A stretch of 64,000 nt of DNA from Escallonia rubra (Eukaryota; Streptophyta; Magnoliopsida; Escalloniales; Escalloniaceae). Below the pieces are notes generated by a model. The model was not told the DNA's origin. It searched no databases and was given only the letters and a program-made list of their open reading frames with translations. A program made the translations under genes and the position numbers. Positions 21,001 to 33,330 of this stretch are shown here, in pieces. Where the stretch lies: NCBI GenBank assembly GCA_033065855.1, contig JAVXUO010001311.1, positions 744,001 through 808,000 of the forward strand, given 5' to 3'. Numbering within the stretch: the stretch's first letter is position 1; every line of letters starts with the position of its first letter.

Positions 21001-21374
21001 ATGCATCAAAACTGACATACCTCCATAGCCATGGCATTGCATATGAGAAGAGTACATAGGAGCAAATGTTGATTCTTAACAATGGGCAGAATCTTCTCTG
21101 CCACCAGCAAGATTTCAGTCACAGAAAAGCAGAAAATAGCATTAAATGCTTCCAATATGAACGTTTGAGCGAAGGAAAATACAACGCACCAACCTGCATT
21201 TTCCCGGTCTCTTGGCTGACCAGCCTTACTGATGACCTCGAGATCAACAAGGCTGAGAGACATAAGTCCCAGAGTTAGGCCTGACATTAGACCAGCAAAA
21301 GCCACCAGGGCCACGCATATGGCCAAATACGTCCAGAACATTGGTTCACAACATGGGACATCGTCAGCCGCCAT
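16767..21374 (-). CDS. DUF21 (CNNM-type) plus CBS domain membrane protein
   Basis: Thirteen exons join in phase: 21374-21194, 21097-21021, 20888-20805, 20728-20615, 20456-20370, 20259-20120, 20038-19951, 19673-19600, 19387-19212, 19129-18936, 18226-18180, 17999-17729 and 16805-16767 (523 residues). The N-terminal part is the DUF21/CNNM transmembrane domain: [76 protein letters not shown]. Then come [33 protein letters not shown] and the CBS pair ([65 protein letters not shown]). The C-terminal tail is Ser/Pro-rich. Plant members are probably vacuolar or plasma-membrane proteins related to CNNM/CorC Mg2+ transport, but their substrate is mostly unproven. The neighbour relation with PAM68L matches At5g52780/At5g52790. 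Confidence 0.9.
18001..18099. repeat. GA-rich microsatellite at an intron edge
   Basis: (GGGAGA)n and (GA)n tracts lie immediately upstream, in gene sense, of the acceptor of the penultimate exon. On the minus strand they form a long TC/CT-rich pyrimidine tract leading into CCAG. A shorter GA tract is at about 18284-18324. Confidence 0.9.
20880..20985. repeat. 52-bp duplication of a splice-acceptor junction
   Basis: Two units of about 52 bases share AGGCAGGGCCTTCATAGG and TTCATCAGAAATTTCAA. The unit nearer the coding exon contains the real acceptor (exon starts at 20888 on the minus strand). The other unit duplicates the acceptor plus the first eight exon bases further into the intron. Confidence 0.85.
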
Positions 21375-22654
21375 TGTGCTCTTCGATAAACTAGAACTTG
21401 ATTGGGCCTAGAACAAGTAAGATACAATTGCAAAAGAATGAGGTGGAGAACAACTAAGGGAGTTTGGTATTTATAGGCTCGGCCAGTTATGGACAACAAG
21501 CATGAACTCTATACCTCCGATCAGATACAATATAAAATGAAGACAAGACAAATGTGGATTCATTAGAAACTTCAAGGCCCAACTGCCAAAAGACATCAGT
21601 ACATTCTGAGGTGCGACATTGTTAATTGGAAGTAATGGTGGAGAAAGATGATGACTGATCTCCATTGATAAAATAGAAACAGATTATTTAAATACTGTAC
21701 GTCATTAGCCTCAAGATTAGTTGAGCTTGGGTGTTCAATTCTATTTGCACGCATAGGCAGTATCTCCTACAAAGAGAAAACGAGTCGTAATTTAAGAACC
21801 TCTTCCAACTGCCCCAAAAGTAGTGAACCAGTGATAGTCAGCTCTCCAAATGCATCATTGAGGGTACAAGAACAGAAAAACCAACACCACGGCCATGCTC
21901 GTCCGCTGAACAGGTTCAGCAAAAATCTTTATCTCCCATTTTACTCCCCCATTTGTACTTAAGTGAGATATTGGTCATCGATGATGCTATGTGAGTACCA
22001 TATATAGATGTCAATGTGCAGTGGAGCAGTTGATACGAACACCAAATGAACAATGATTTATAGACTAATAGACAATTCTGTTTTGTGCAATCTGTGAAGT
22101 GTGGGTTCACACTTTATAGGTCACTAATGAACATTCAGTTCAACATGCATACTTGAGTACAGTGTTGCACACCAGTTGTTCAAAACATACCACTTTCAGA
22201 GAATAACTCAAACCAAGAGGAAAATTTACTCTTGAAAAACTATCCAAACCAAAGCAGTAAAGCATCTACACATTCTTCGCCAAATAATGTGGGTAAAATG
22301 GGTCCAGTTGAGCCTGGAAATGGATATGTTCGCACAATGTGTCATCGATGTAACATAGTTGTTCACTACATTGAGATGCATGCTAATGCAACTAAAGCAG
22401 GGTTAGGTGCATAATGTCCACCTAATCTCAAGTAAATAATTGCTATAGCGGCATGGAAAGCTGATGCAAGCCAAAAGACAAAAAAGGTACATGGTAATAT
22501 GAACACATCTTTAGTCAAGACATCTGCTGTCTGATTTAATGTTATAATAGCAAATTATTGCCGCCACAATCCTAACTTGAACTGGAAATTTGCATAAAGT
22601 AGAAGCTGGTACAGACATATTTTAAGCCAAGACTGTCACGAAATCTTCTTTGAT
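21375..22654. other. Upstream region of the DUF21-CBS gene, no further gene supported
   Basis: This region probably includes 5' UTR and promoter. Several short open frames of 60-70 codons appear on both strands, none with family signatures or a convincing exon chain. Confidence 0.4.
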
Positions 22655-23305
22655 TTACCTATTTCAAGGAGACATCCCTATCGGCATCCTCGTCCAGATT
22701 ATAGAATGGGTCCTATAAAGGTTATGCGGCATATATCAGACTATTTATCAAGTAAGCCAATACACGATCCAACTGTCTTTTAGAATAGCAGTGCGTAACA
22801 TGGTTTACAGGACAGATCAAAGAATATCCAATTATCGATCTCAAGACTTGAGAAACTTCAATGCATGACGACTACCAGCCTGCTTTTGGGCTAATGAGAT
22901 CGCGTTCAGTGCGTACTATTGCATTACCTTGACCTTTGCCGAAAAGGTAGAAAGTTCCATCACTTCCATGGACAAATTCTAAACTGGTGCAGGATCTTTT
23001 GCGCATACAGAAAGCGTTTACCGGATTAACCATTTAGATATATCAACCAATGGCGATTACACAGGTAGAGGACACTGTCATGATTGAACTTGCACAAGCA
23101 TGCGCGCCTAAAATGTTCTACAGGGCCTTCACTATTTCATGAAAAGAACGTACCATTTCAACCATAATGCTTGATTCTTCTCCATTCAAACTCGCGTTTT
23201 CTTTAGGTTGGCATAAACTGAATTTATTTAGCAGATCAGACAAGTTGGTTCTTGTGGTTGCTGCCTCCCTAGGAGGGTTCAGTTGGTCTGGTGAATCCAA
23301 CTGTG
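22655..23305 (-). other. Possible exons of an unrecognised minus-strand gene or relic
   Basis: On the minus strand, a block at about 23305-23153 is bounded by an acceptor (GATGCACAG) and a donor (ATG|GTACGT). It encodes LDSPDQLNPPREAATTRTN, then LSDLLNKFSLCQPKENASLN, then EESSIMVEM. A second block ends CAAG|GTAATG near 22927 and can encode EFVHGSDGTFYLFGKGQ. A third at about 22712-22659 reads DPFYNLDEDADRDVSLK to a stop. Each looks like an exon, but the phases do not chain directly, and no 5' part is visible before the AT-rich region begins at about 23.5 kb. I do not recognise the protein. It could be a decayed gene. Confidence 0.28.
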
Positions 23306-24858
23306 CATCTACTTCCAGATAAATGATACTCCAGGGTATGTGCTTGAGTAGGGAAGAGTGGAAAAGAAATATTCACGGACACCAACTAATTTGAACAAAG
23401 GCTTGGATGATTGCAACAATGATCTACTAAAATGAGTTTATCAGCCTGCCTATCAGCAATTCGTATCGGCTCTTTTCCAACCAAGAACTTGCAAATGAAA
23501 TGAAGTCAGGAACCGAACAAGAGCATACCCAAGTGGGTGAATAGGAGACAATTATTTTTTACTTTCACTATTAGCCTGTTTGTGAATTTTGAGACAAACA
23601 GAAAATAAAAGAAGAATAAGCAAGAAAAGGGAAGAAAAGAGAATAAGATATTTTTTTTCCTTTTTGATTGTGAGTTTAAGAGAGAGAAAAAAGTATCATT
23701 ATTTTATTTGTGACTTTAGTAAAAAAGAAAAATAATATATTTCTATATCCTTATAACACATTGTTAAGATTCTAACCAAGGTTACAAAAATATGATCTTA
23801 TAAAAGACTATGACTCTGAGTAAAAAATAAATTAGTCACTAACGACAGCATACAAAGTTCATCACATACTAATATAATAAGCCTCGCATCACTGGTTAAT
23901 ACCACAATTAAAAAAAAAAAAACTAGCCATGAGTTAACTACAGACATCCTAACATTCAAATATGTTTAATGTCACACCAAAAATAAAATAATCAGTCATA
24001 ATTGAGTCTAATATCCAAAAAGAAATCAATCTTTTTGTAAGTGAATTGGTAAATTTTTTTTAAGAAACCGTACGACTTAAAAGTCATTAAAAATTTAGTC
24101 TTAATTATCTCAACAACTATATGGTCATTATTGAAGTACTCCGTATTCCTTATAAGAGTCTAATTTCTCTTCGTTTCTTTTCAATTTTGAGAGCAAAAAT
24201 TTGGAGAGAAAGAAGCTCAAATTCTCCTCCATTTTCTCTACTTTTCTCTCTTCAAAAAATCTGACATTCACAAACTAGAGAAAATTAAGAAAATAAACCA
24301 CTTTCCTCTCTTTTCTTTCTCTAAAAAAACTCAAAAATGTAAAAAAATTCTTGCTATAATGATCTCATTAAATAGGCATATGCATATTTGAGACACAAAT
24401 TCTTCTTTTTCTCCTTTTTGACAAAAAGAATTTCACGATAATTGATTTTAAATAGTGTGACAAGAAACAAGACGTCAACCGTAATCAAACAAAGCTAATA
24501 ATAGCTAACCAACAATGGCGATGCTTAGGCGTGACCAAAAGGATTAGAGTCCATCCCATTGTAGTTGCTGTAACTCCTGCTAAATGAGCAATTTCAAGTA
24601 ACTTGTCGGGTTCGGTTCGTATTTTCATATTAAGGGTCCACTTCTATGAGTCCACTAGGAGTCTAACGCAATAGCCCCAAGAGTACAACTTTAATAATCC
24701 TCTCCACTCGGATCAACCTAGAATTTTTGGACCAATAAACCGACATAACTTGACTATTCGATTTTTGATTGAACATTCGCTTACTCAGTCTGACTTTCGA
24801 ATCGAGATTTTTCTATTCAAGTTTAACCTAAAGTGCAATTATTAGTACCAAAGAGTCC
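23306..24858. other. AT-rich intergenic stretch, no gene seen
   Basis: This is dominated by A- and T-runs. One segment (about 24160-24420) is rich in CTCTTTTCTCTC and AAGAAAGA, suggestive of the ends of a small inverted-repeat element, but I could not fix its boundaries. Confidence 0.5.
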
Positions 24859-25140
24859 AGCTTTAATAGTCCTATAAGACAGATCTTCATTATTCAAGTT
24901 AACATATTTTTTGTTCAAATCGAAAAACAGAAATAGCTCGAGAATTGGATCTTTTGTTAGACATTTCGGCTATTCAGATTTCAGCTTTAATAGTCCTATA
25001 AGACAGATCTTCATTATTCAAGTTAACATATTTTTTGTTCAAATCGAAAAACAGAAATAGCTCGAGAATTGGATCTTTTGTTAGACATTTCGGCTATTCA
25101 GATTTCAGCTTTAATAGTCCTATAAGACAAATCCTCATTT
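24859..25140. repeat. 124-bp tandem repeat, about 2.3 nearly identical copies
   Basis: The unit starts AGCTTTAATAGTCCTATAAG at 24859, 24983 and 25107 (truncated third copy). The two complete copies appear identical or nearly so, pointing to recent duplication. Confidence 0.95.
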
Positions 25141-26397
25141 TTCTGTTTGGTATGGCTTTCAGTTTTCAGTTTTTTTTCTAAAAAAAAAGATAAGAGTTCT
25201 GGTTTTTTTTTTTTTACCAGTTTAAAAAACTGGTGGCTGTTTGACAGAGTTTATTTTTTCAAAAAACAGAAAAGAGCAAGCGTTTGACAGGACAACTCTT
25301 TGGGTTTATTTTTTTTAATATACATTTTTACATAATTGAACATTATTAAAGGTAATTAAGCAACCATATTACAATGTCTTACAAATAATCAATGAATAAC
25401 AACCAACATTATTAAACATAATTAAACCAACATTAGCTCATTTTAATCCTAAACAAGTGTAGATTGACCCCCGGCGTCGCGCCACACCACCGCACCACAA
25501 CCATTTGCTGATGTAATTAAACATAATTAATATATGTCCATCACCGCCGGCAACTCGCAACACCCACCACCGCACAACAACCTACGGCAACCCACAAATC
25601 TGTCCGCCACCTAGAGCACCACCGCACGAATCAAATCTGTCCATCACGCCAACCCACCACCGCCGGCCACGAATCAAATTTGTCCATCACGCCAACCCAC
25701 CACCGCCGGCCACGAAGGCAACCATTTGCCGATGTAAATCCATCACAACCACAACAACCTACACCCACGAGACCCATCCCCAACCTACGGCAACCCATTT
25801 GTCGATTCCCATGTATTGGGCGCAACCATCTCCAACGGTTATGTTCATCTTGGGACCGAAGAGTGGCCGGTGGAGGCGATGGAGGCGGTGGGCTGCTGGG
25901 TCAGTTGGTGAACGGTGCGGCGCTGCAAGATCGTGACGGCGGCAGCACAAATAAAGGAGATGGCGGCGGCGGCGCTGCAAGATGGATGCGCTACAAGATC
26001 GTGGCGGTGACCGGTGGCCGGTGGAGGCGATGGAGGCGTTGGCCGTTGGAGGCGATGGAGGCATTGTGGCCGGTCGAGCAAGGTGAAAGAGATGGAAAGG
26101 AACAAGCAGTTTTTTTGGGTTTTATACCAGCAAGTAATAACAAGCATTTTCTGTTGCTGCCTTGGCTTGAACCCTCAACCTCATTAAATGGGTTCCTCAG
26201 GCCCGCGTGAAATCTGAAAAATAGAGGAAGAGGAAAGAGCTTTTTGCTCTTTTTAGAAACGGCCCCTCTTTAAAAAGAGCTGGGCCTTTTTTGAAAAGGC
26301 AAAGCCATATCAAACACCCCAGTTTCTTGCTCTTTTCCAAAAAAACAAAAAAAACAGGCCTAAAAAGAGCTAAAAAAAAAGAGTGTCAAACGGCCCT
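25140..26397. mobile_element. Probable degenerate TIR element with GC-rich core
   Basis: The right end reads GAGTGTCAAACGGCCC preceded by AAAGAGC repeats. The left part has related CTGTTTGGTATGGC and GGCTGTTTGACAGAG segments with T-runs. The core (25450-26100) switches to CACCACCGCC and GGCGATGGAGGCG-type GC-rich repeats, unlike the surroundings. The design resembles 4101-5881. I could not establish a target-site duplication, so the boundaries are approximate. Confidence 0.4.
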
Positions 26398-26687
26398 TAC
26401 TTTTGGGTTGAGATTTTCCAGATTCGGGTTCAACCAAAAAAACCAATTCTTATGCCTGACATGGTGAAATATTACTCCAAGGGGGCGTGAGCTCAGTTAT
26501 GTAGAGAAAATGATAAATAAAATCAATTAAAATTACGGCATAAAAAATGGAAAAAAAACAAAAACAAAAACAGCACAAAACGACGCCGCCCAGATCGCGA
26601 TTTGAGACCCATCCAAAGTGAGGAGCCCCGGACCCGTTTCTCAATTCGGGAAGTTCCCGCTCGAGACCGTGCTACGCGGGCAGTGCC

Positions 26688-29600
26688 ATGGACTACGTTG
26701 ATCGACTGTTCGAATGCTTCAAATGCGGCGTCTCTCCTCCTCGTAATCTCCCTTCTGCCACTCCCTATCTCTCTCACGCACGCACACTCACGTACAAATG
26801 TTCATGATTTTCATAATCTGGATTTGCAAATCGAGCCGACAGTTGCTAGTAACGTGCAATGCACAGCCTCATGTCAGATTAGTTGTTTTCGTAGCAATTG
26901 CAGTGTTATAGTTGCATAAATTGCAGATGAAGTCAAGCTTGAGTAGAAACAATGTTGTAGTCAGTGTTTCATATGCACTAAATCTACCCTAGGAATTGGC
27001 AAAAAATTAAAGGGTAAAAATCCAATGGAACGGATGGAGTAATTTGAACATGTAAATGCAGACTTCCCTCATTGTTTCTGCCCTACTTTGACTTGTCAAA
27101 CAACACTTATTTTATCTGGTTTGTAATTACCATTTGAGTTCAATTCAATGTCTCAATTGTTGATGTTCATCCTATAAATTCGTGAAAAGTCAAAGGGACA
27201 AGGATTGTGAACATGAAGGAGTATAGTTAGAGTTGTTGCCTTGGCTTTTTCTATAATTCTGAATATGCTTTTTTTACTGTTGGACTTTTAGAATCAGCTG
27301 TCAGAGAAAGAAGAATCAAGAGAAGAAAATTGCAGCAAGTGAGTTCAGTAAAAGAAGCATCTACTTCTTCAGACATGCCTTCTGCAGGATCATCTGGGAG
27401 AACCCAGCAACATTCAACAGTTTCACCGTCGCATATGCAGAATGTATACACTGCTTCTACTTCAAATTGCCTTGAACCGATGAAGTTCTCGTTTATTGTC
27501 TGCTGCCATTTGTTGTTATTATGGCCCTGTGCTTACTTGTGTCATGCCTTATATGATGTTATTTACTGCAGAACTTACTAGTACTATATTTCATTCTTCC
27601 TTCAGTTTGGTACGCCAGCTGTTAAAAGTGGGAGCCGCTTTTCTCCACTTGTGTTCTATGGTTCTCCACATGGCATTCCTCTGAAAAGACCAGCCCATTG
27701 GTTGCGACTATTACACGAGATACGTGTTGATCTCAGTGAACAAAATAAATTAAGGTACCTGTTCTAATTATCCTTCTATCTTTATCTTTGGTATATGGAT
27801 TATTAGTTTAATTTGATTTCCTGTGCCTATTACTGTACTTTTGACTAGTTGATGACTTGGGTGCTATTTTTTCCTAGTTGACGACTTGGGTGTTATGTTT
27901 TCCCAGAGAGGGAGTATGGTCTACATTCCCTAGGCAGGACGACGCGATGAAGTATGCAAAAGATCAGGTTGATGTCCATGTTTTTAGTTACCAAGACCAT
28001 GTGAATGGACAAAGAAGGTTTCTTGTATCAACATATAAGGAGTTTTGGCAAAGGTCCCTTTCTTATCATTTTGAATGATAGTCTCTCCATTGATCAATTT
28101 CTGCCCTTGCTTTTGAAGTACTTATCTGGGCGAGTCATTGAATTTTAGGTACAAAAACATGAATTCTAGATTTCGTCACCATTATGAAGTCATTCAAGAG
28201 GTAATGGATCTTCTTTAGTTTCCACTGTGATTGAATACAAACAAGTGAAAAACATACGCAGTCTGGAGAAATATTGACTCTATTAGTATTAGAGTTGAAT
28301 AGCTTTGCATGTAATTTTTCAGTTTCGAGAGAGAATAGATGGGACACATATGGTTTTTCTTGCAACTTACATGATAATGTCCTGTTCATCTTTCCTGCTT
28401 TTAGAAAAATTCAAGTGATTGCCGACTTGCGACTTTGTAATACCATGTCAAAATGACTGGCAAGAAGCTAATGGTTCTGTGGCATTTCATAATCAAACTC
28501 GTGTAGGCATGTGCCTATTAGTTTAAAACAGTAGCCACAAGCCAGTAACACACTGGTGAGGATTTATCATTTTCAATACGAGGATGTTGCTCTTAAGAGG
28601 CTGATATTTACCCTCTAAATGTATTTTACTTCACAGCATGGATCACCGGAAAATGAAAACTACCCCATAGGTTCTGTAATCACAATGACGGAATTTTCTT
28701 ACCCCAGTTATGCCACCCCCCATGGGACTACTACGTCTATTTCACACCATAAAGGGTATATGTTAAGTGGATTTTTCCTATAAAAGCATTAATATTGGAT
28801 CGATAAAGCAGGAACTTAGAAGCTTTCTTGTGAAGTAGATTCTTTTGAAAATGTGCTTTTGCATGAAAGTTCATGCATGGAATTCTGAAATTATATTTTT
28901 CCAGGCTAAGTGTATAATGCTGAGCAAGTGTTTCAGTAAAGAAATTGAGGAGAAACTCTATTATTACGTTAACTGATAAGTGATACAGTGATAACTTTTC
29001 TGACTCAAAAACTCTTACATCCTTCTTGAGCAAAAATTGATGAATTATTTGTCCTCCTCTTCTGCTGTTTATGGTTACTGGGTAGAGTCTTACAAATTTT
29101 CAGGAATCCCTTAGTGAAAGAGAAATTTGTGCTGCTCATGTTTGATGCCTATTTCCTGTTGTCAGGGAGTACCATGCCACCTCTATTTTGATTTGGAGTT
29201 CAACAAGCAGGAAAATGCAGAAAAGAATGGAGATGAGATGGTTGATCTGCTGCTAGTGGTTGTATTTGATGCCTTACTTGAGAAGTACTCTATTCAAGGA
29301 AACCATGATTGGATAGTAGAACTTGATTCTTCTACTAAAGGCATGGTTTCTGATGGATGCGTGATATGCTAACTCATTGCTTCCAATGTTTTTTATAGTA
29401 CTCCACATATCTGTTCCATGAAGTTCCTTGACTACCTTTTAGTAGACACTCCTCAAATAGTTCTTATTCTTTTTCTACTATTTAAGACCCTTGTTTGGTT
29501 AGTGGTAGTTCCAAATGGATTTCTATAAATAACTGTGTTCCTTGTCTGTAAGATATGCTCATGAGCCTAGCTTCTATTGTTCTAATTATCCTCATGACAA

Positions 29601-32600
29601 TATTCATTGGCAGAAAAATTTTCTCGTCATTTAGTTATCCGATTGCACAAGACCGCTTTTAGGGACAACACGCATGCTGGTGCATTTGTTGCTGAGGTAT
29701 GTCTTACTGGAGTAGCATTATTACTTTTTAGTAGTTCACTAGACAATATATTTTTCTTGGATAAGTAGATATTACTAGCAAAATATGTTTTGCACTAGAC
29801 GAATTCTTTGACACAATTTTTTTTTTCTTTGTTCGTCCGTATATTTGTATAAGACACAAGAACTTCTACAAAAAGTTTTGCAATTTTCACGTGTTCATTT
29901 TTTTGCACATTGAAATGTTCATCTGGAAGAAATACATTGCTTGGTGTATGGATCCAGGGTGATGTTTCTATAGACATTAATTTACCTCCCTGAGATGCCT
30001 ATCGTGATTCTGCGTAGTTACCTGGTGTCATCTGCAGGACACTTGCTATCATCTTTCCTTTAGTTAATCCATTTACCTTTCGATCATAAATCTAACACCT
30101 TTAAGTGTGTTTTACTTAATTACTTATTTATTGCTTTGGAAAAGATTATTGTGCTTTAGCTACTACAATTGTTCTCCTCTGTGTCCTTTTTCCCCCTTAC
30201 TATGGTGTTTGTGTATGTTAAAAATGAAGTTTTTTCATGACACGTTTTTAGATATGCTCAAGGGTTCATAGTTTGAGGGGAAGGGATAAGAGATTTGAGA
30301 AACTGTTTATTTCAAAAGGGGATTCAAGCTCAGCTGATATCGCATGCCAGCTTTTTGTGGATACGGCTGTATATTCTAGAAATCGTTGCTTTCGCTTACC
30401 TCTATCATCTAAAGCAGGGAAGAGTTCTTTGCTTCTACCTACTGGGCGTTTCAAATGTAAGGATATGGTATGAAGCTTGCTTCTAAGCAGATAACTATTT
30501 TCTATCATGGCCAATTTTTTCACTTGTGATACTCGTAGGCCTTAATTTGTGACTGAAGTTTATGTTGACCTCATAGAGTGTGGATCAATTAATCCTAGAT
30601 GATCTTCTTTGTCTTAATACTAATGAAATCAACTTGGTTGTGTAGACCTCCAAAAACATGTGACACCAATGTAAAAAACTTTCTCGAAGCGGGTTACATA
30701 GATGTGGGTGGTTCATTTTCTTTCGATTTGCAATTTTCTATATTTACAACATAGGCCTGGTCAACAACTTCTAAGACAGCGGCCGGAGTACTCATTGTCG
30801 ATTAACGCTGAATATGATTTGCAAATACAAAGATTCTGCTAGTTTTTTTGGAAGGTAATAAGTTTTGTCACTTGGGTTCAGTTCTTTTGTTCGTTTTAGG
30901 AGCATTACTGGAATATTCTGGTAGCTTTATTCTACTATGTTGATACCATCGAACTGGGAACCTTTATGAAGGATAGAAGTGTGGCATGAAACTACATGTA
31001 TAGATCACCTTCACCTCCTTCCCCTCCCTTATTAATTTCACTTGGTATCATATCCAAAATGGAATGGCCTTTGATTATACTGGCTTTATTGGAGAATGGA
31101 GCAGTCTCTACAATCTGTTTCAATAGGTTAGGTGGGTGATTGGTGTATCTCGGGTAAATGCCAGTCCTGGTCAGGAGATACTACTCATGCTAATAGCTGG
31201 TGGACAGCAATGTTCACCAATAAAAATTATAGATAGAAAATGCATCACGCTAGTGCAAGTTTATATCTCTCATGGATTATGAAGAACTAAAGATTGTTCT
31301 GTTTGGACTATTCAGTTTTATTTAGCATGTGTTATTGTTAGACCTGATGCATGGCATCTTTGATCTGCAATATGGATGTTGACTGTGAGAAGCTTCTAAT
31401 CTGCAAAATGGATTTAGATTGCGTAAAGGCCCTGCACTTTGATACTGAGGTAACTCTAGGCTCTCTAAGATTAAACTTTCTCGATTCCATTTTATTTCTT
31501 CCTCTTTTCCTTTTTATTTTAACTGCATTATGAAGTATATGGACGTGTTATGTATTGCCTTTTAATGTTTTTATCTAATTATGTATTTTAACAATACGAA
31601 AACCCCTATCTTGCAGACAAACAGCGAGTTCCTTAGGGAGTCCACCTTTCCTCGCAATTTTGTTTCGGATGCTTTCACAAGCGACGCTTCAAGAACTTAC
31701 TTGATTGGAAAGTCACCATTTCCAGCTTTGGACATGTTTGTAGAATCTATCGCCTCCTTAGGAAATGTATCAGGTGGATATCTTGACGTTACTGTTTGTT
31801 TACAAGGAACAAATAAAAATTTATGCTTTCATGTTGTCAGATCTCACCTGTCTAATGCGTATGTTACTTTGACGTTATAATACGAAGGTATTAGCGCTCG
31901 GCGAATCCCATCTCAGAACATTAAAGTTTTAGTAAAGCCCATTCCTTACTCATAAGAAAATCGGTCCTGACTTTCTGCCTTTCGACACTGGTAGACGCTC
32001 CCAAGGTTTTCATCCGAGTGCACTATTTGTTGAAGGCTCGCAGGGGTTTTGATTTTCCTGAGGTGGCCTTTCATTTGAATGCAAGTTGTTTAGTGGAGGA
32101 GTTAGATTGCTCTACCCAGACCTTTAGTCAACCACCTCGACACTTCTGTCAACTCCCAATTTCTGCTGGATTTTCTTGCAAATTTTAGAATATCAAATAT
32201 GGGAGACCCAACTCCAGCATTCCGTGCTGTCCTATAATTTTGTATATTGTTTAGTTTTAGCCTAAGAATATTATCCTTTTCCCATCCATGCCATCAAATT
32301 CTTGTTGATTAAATGCTTAAAAGTAGTTTATTCATACGTTTTTTATTCTCCTTTTTTCTTTTTCTTTTGCAATTCTGATTGCAATATCAGGAAAAATACG
32401 AAGTTGGTACTGGTTCTCGGAGTATGGGCTCATGGTGTACAGTATGTCCAGAAACAGATTCTGTGAACGAATCGGTAGACAGCACAAGAGTAATCATGGT
32501 GAATCTTTATTTTGATCCCTATCGTCTCTGTTGAGCTAAATTATTAACAAAACTACTATCAACTTGAATTCAGAGATTTTTTGCTTTCCGACGTTTTCTC

Positions 32601-33330
32601 TTAATGTTGGATCTTATGTAGACCCAAAGTACGCAAATATGCATTGACTGTAGTTCCCTTTTGATTCAGTGATATACGTAGTTGATCTAAGACGGGCTGC
32701 TTATTATCAGAAATGTCATGATCCTGATTGTAGAGGTGTGGAAGAATTTTATCTCCTACTAGCAATTACAAACAAAATGATCACTTTCACATAGCTGATT
32801 TGTGATACCAGGTTACCGATCTCCTTTGCGTCCCATTCCTTCAGAAGCCTTTCCCGATTCTACAATTTTGCTGAATTTAGTGGGGCGTAATGATATTCAG
32901 GAGCATGTAATGCATTACACCCCCGACAGCTGCAAGACAGAAAAGTGGTTGCTTGAAGCTATAAGGTTCACGGATAAGGTTGAGAATATGCAGAAAACAC
33001 TGGATCTCACGGACAGGGTTAGTCTTATTTATGCCTTTTGCTTTGCAACTGTGTGGTTATGCAAGCGTGGAAATGTTGTCAACAATTTGGTGGGGATATT
33101 TTTGCCTGAACAATGTTGAATATTGGGAAACAAGTTCCTGGGAACAACCTGCACCTTAGACATAACCTAAGCTTTTACTTTGTTAATCGCCACCAATTTT
33201 TCTGTTCTGAATAGGCTCCTCCTTTCTCTGTCTCAAACAGGATCAAACAGGCAACGAAGACGATGACTGGTGGATGGCAGTTGAGAGGGCAGCATCCCAG
33301 ACCGAACTAATGTACTGTGGACAAACTTAA
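26688..33330 (+). CDS. PRIMPOL: PRIMPOL: archaeo-eukaryotic primase-type DNA primase-polymerase
   Basis: Fourteen exons join in phase: 26688-26742, 27292-27443, 27606-27754, 27907-28053, 28149-28200, 29166-29340, 29614-29696, 30252-30467, 31342-31449, 31617-31773, 32391-32498, 32670-32735, 32812-33017 and 33241-33330 (588 codons including the stop). The AEP catalytic residues are visible: D194/E196 in YFDLEFN, S247/H249 in EKFSRHL, and D308 in LFVDTAVYSRNR. The zinc-knuckle ligands C456, H463, C483 and C488 have the C-x6-H-x19-C-x4-C spacing of human PrimPol. The acidic tail (EDDDWWMAVERA) resembles an RPA-binding end. PrimPol re-primes stalled forks in nucleus and organelles. Oddities: intron 6 uses a GC donor (AAAG|GCATGG), and codon 345, the second codon of exon 9, is TGA. 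So the gene is recognisable, but its integrity is uncertain. Confidence 0.88.
29341..29613 (+). other. GC-AG intron in PRIMPOL (intron 6)
   Basis: The donor is AAAG|GCATGG and the acceptor TTGGCAG. Using GC keeps the conserved DSSTK-EKFSRH junction in frame. The nearest GT (after GGCATG) would shift the frame. Confidence 0.6.

Noticed and set aside
24160-24420. Possible small inverted-repeat element (CTCTTTTCTC/GAGAAAAGAG-like stretches)
   Set aside because: The inverted parts are short and low-complexity, and no target-site duplication was found.
25680-26210. 176-codon plus-strand frame
   Set aside because: Produced by GGCGATGGAGGCG-type repeats in a transposon-like core. Overlapping minus frames are equally long.
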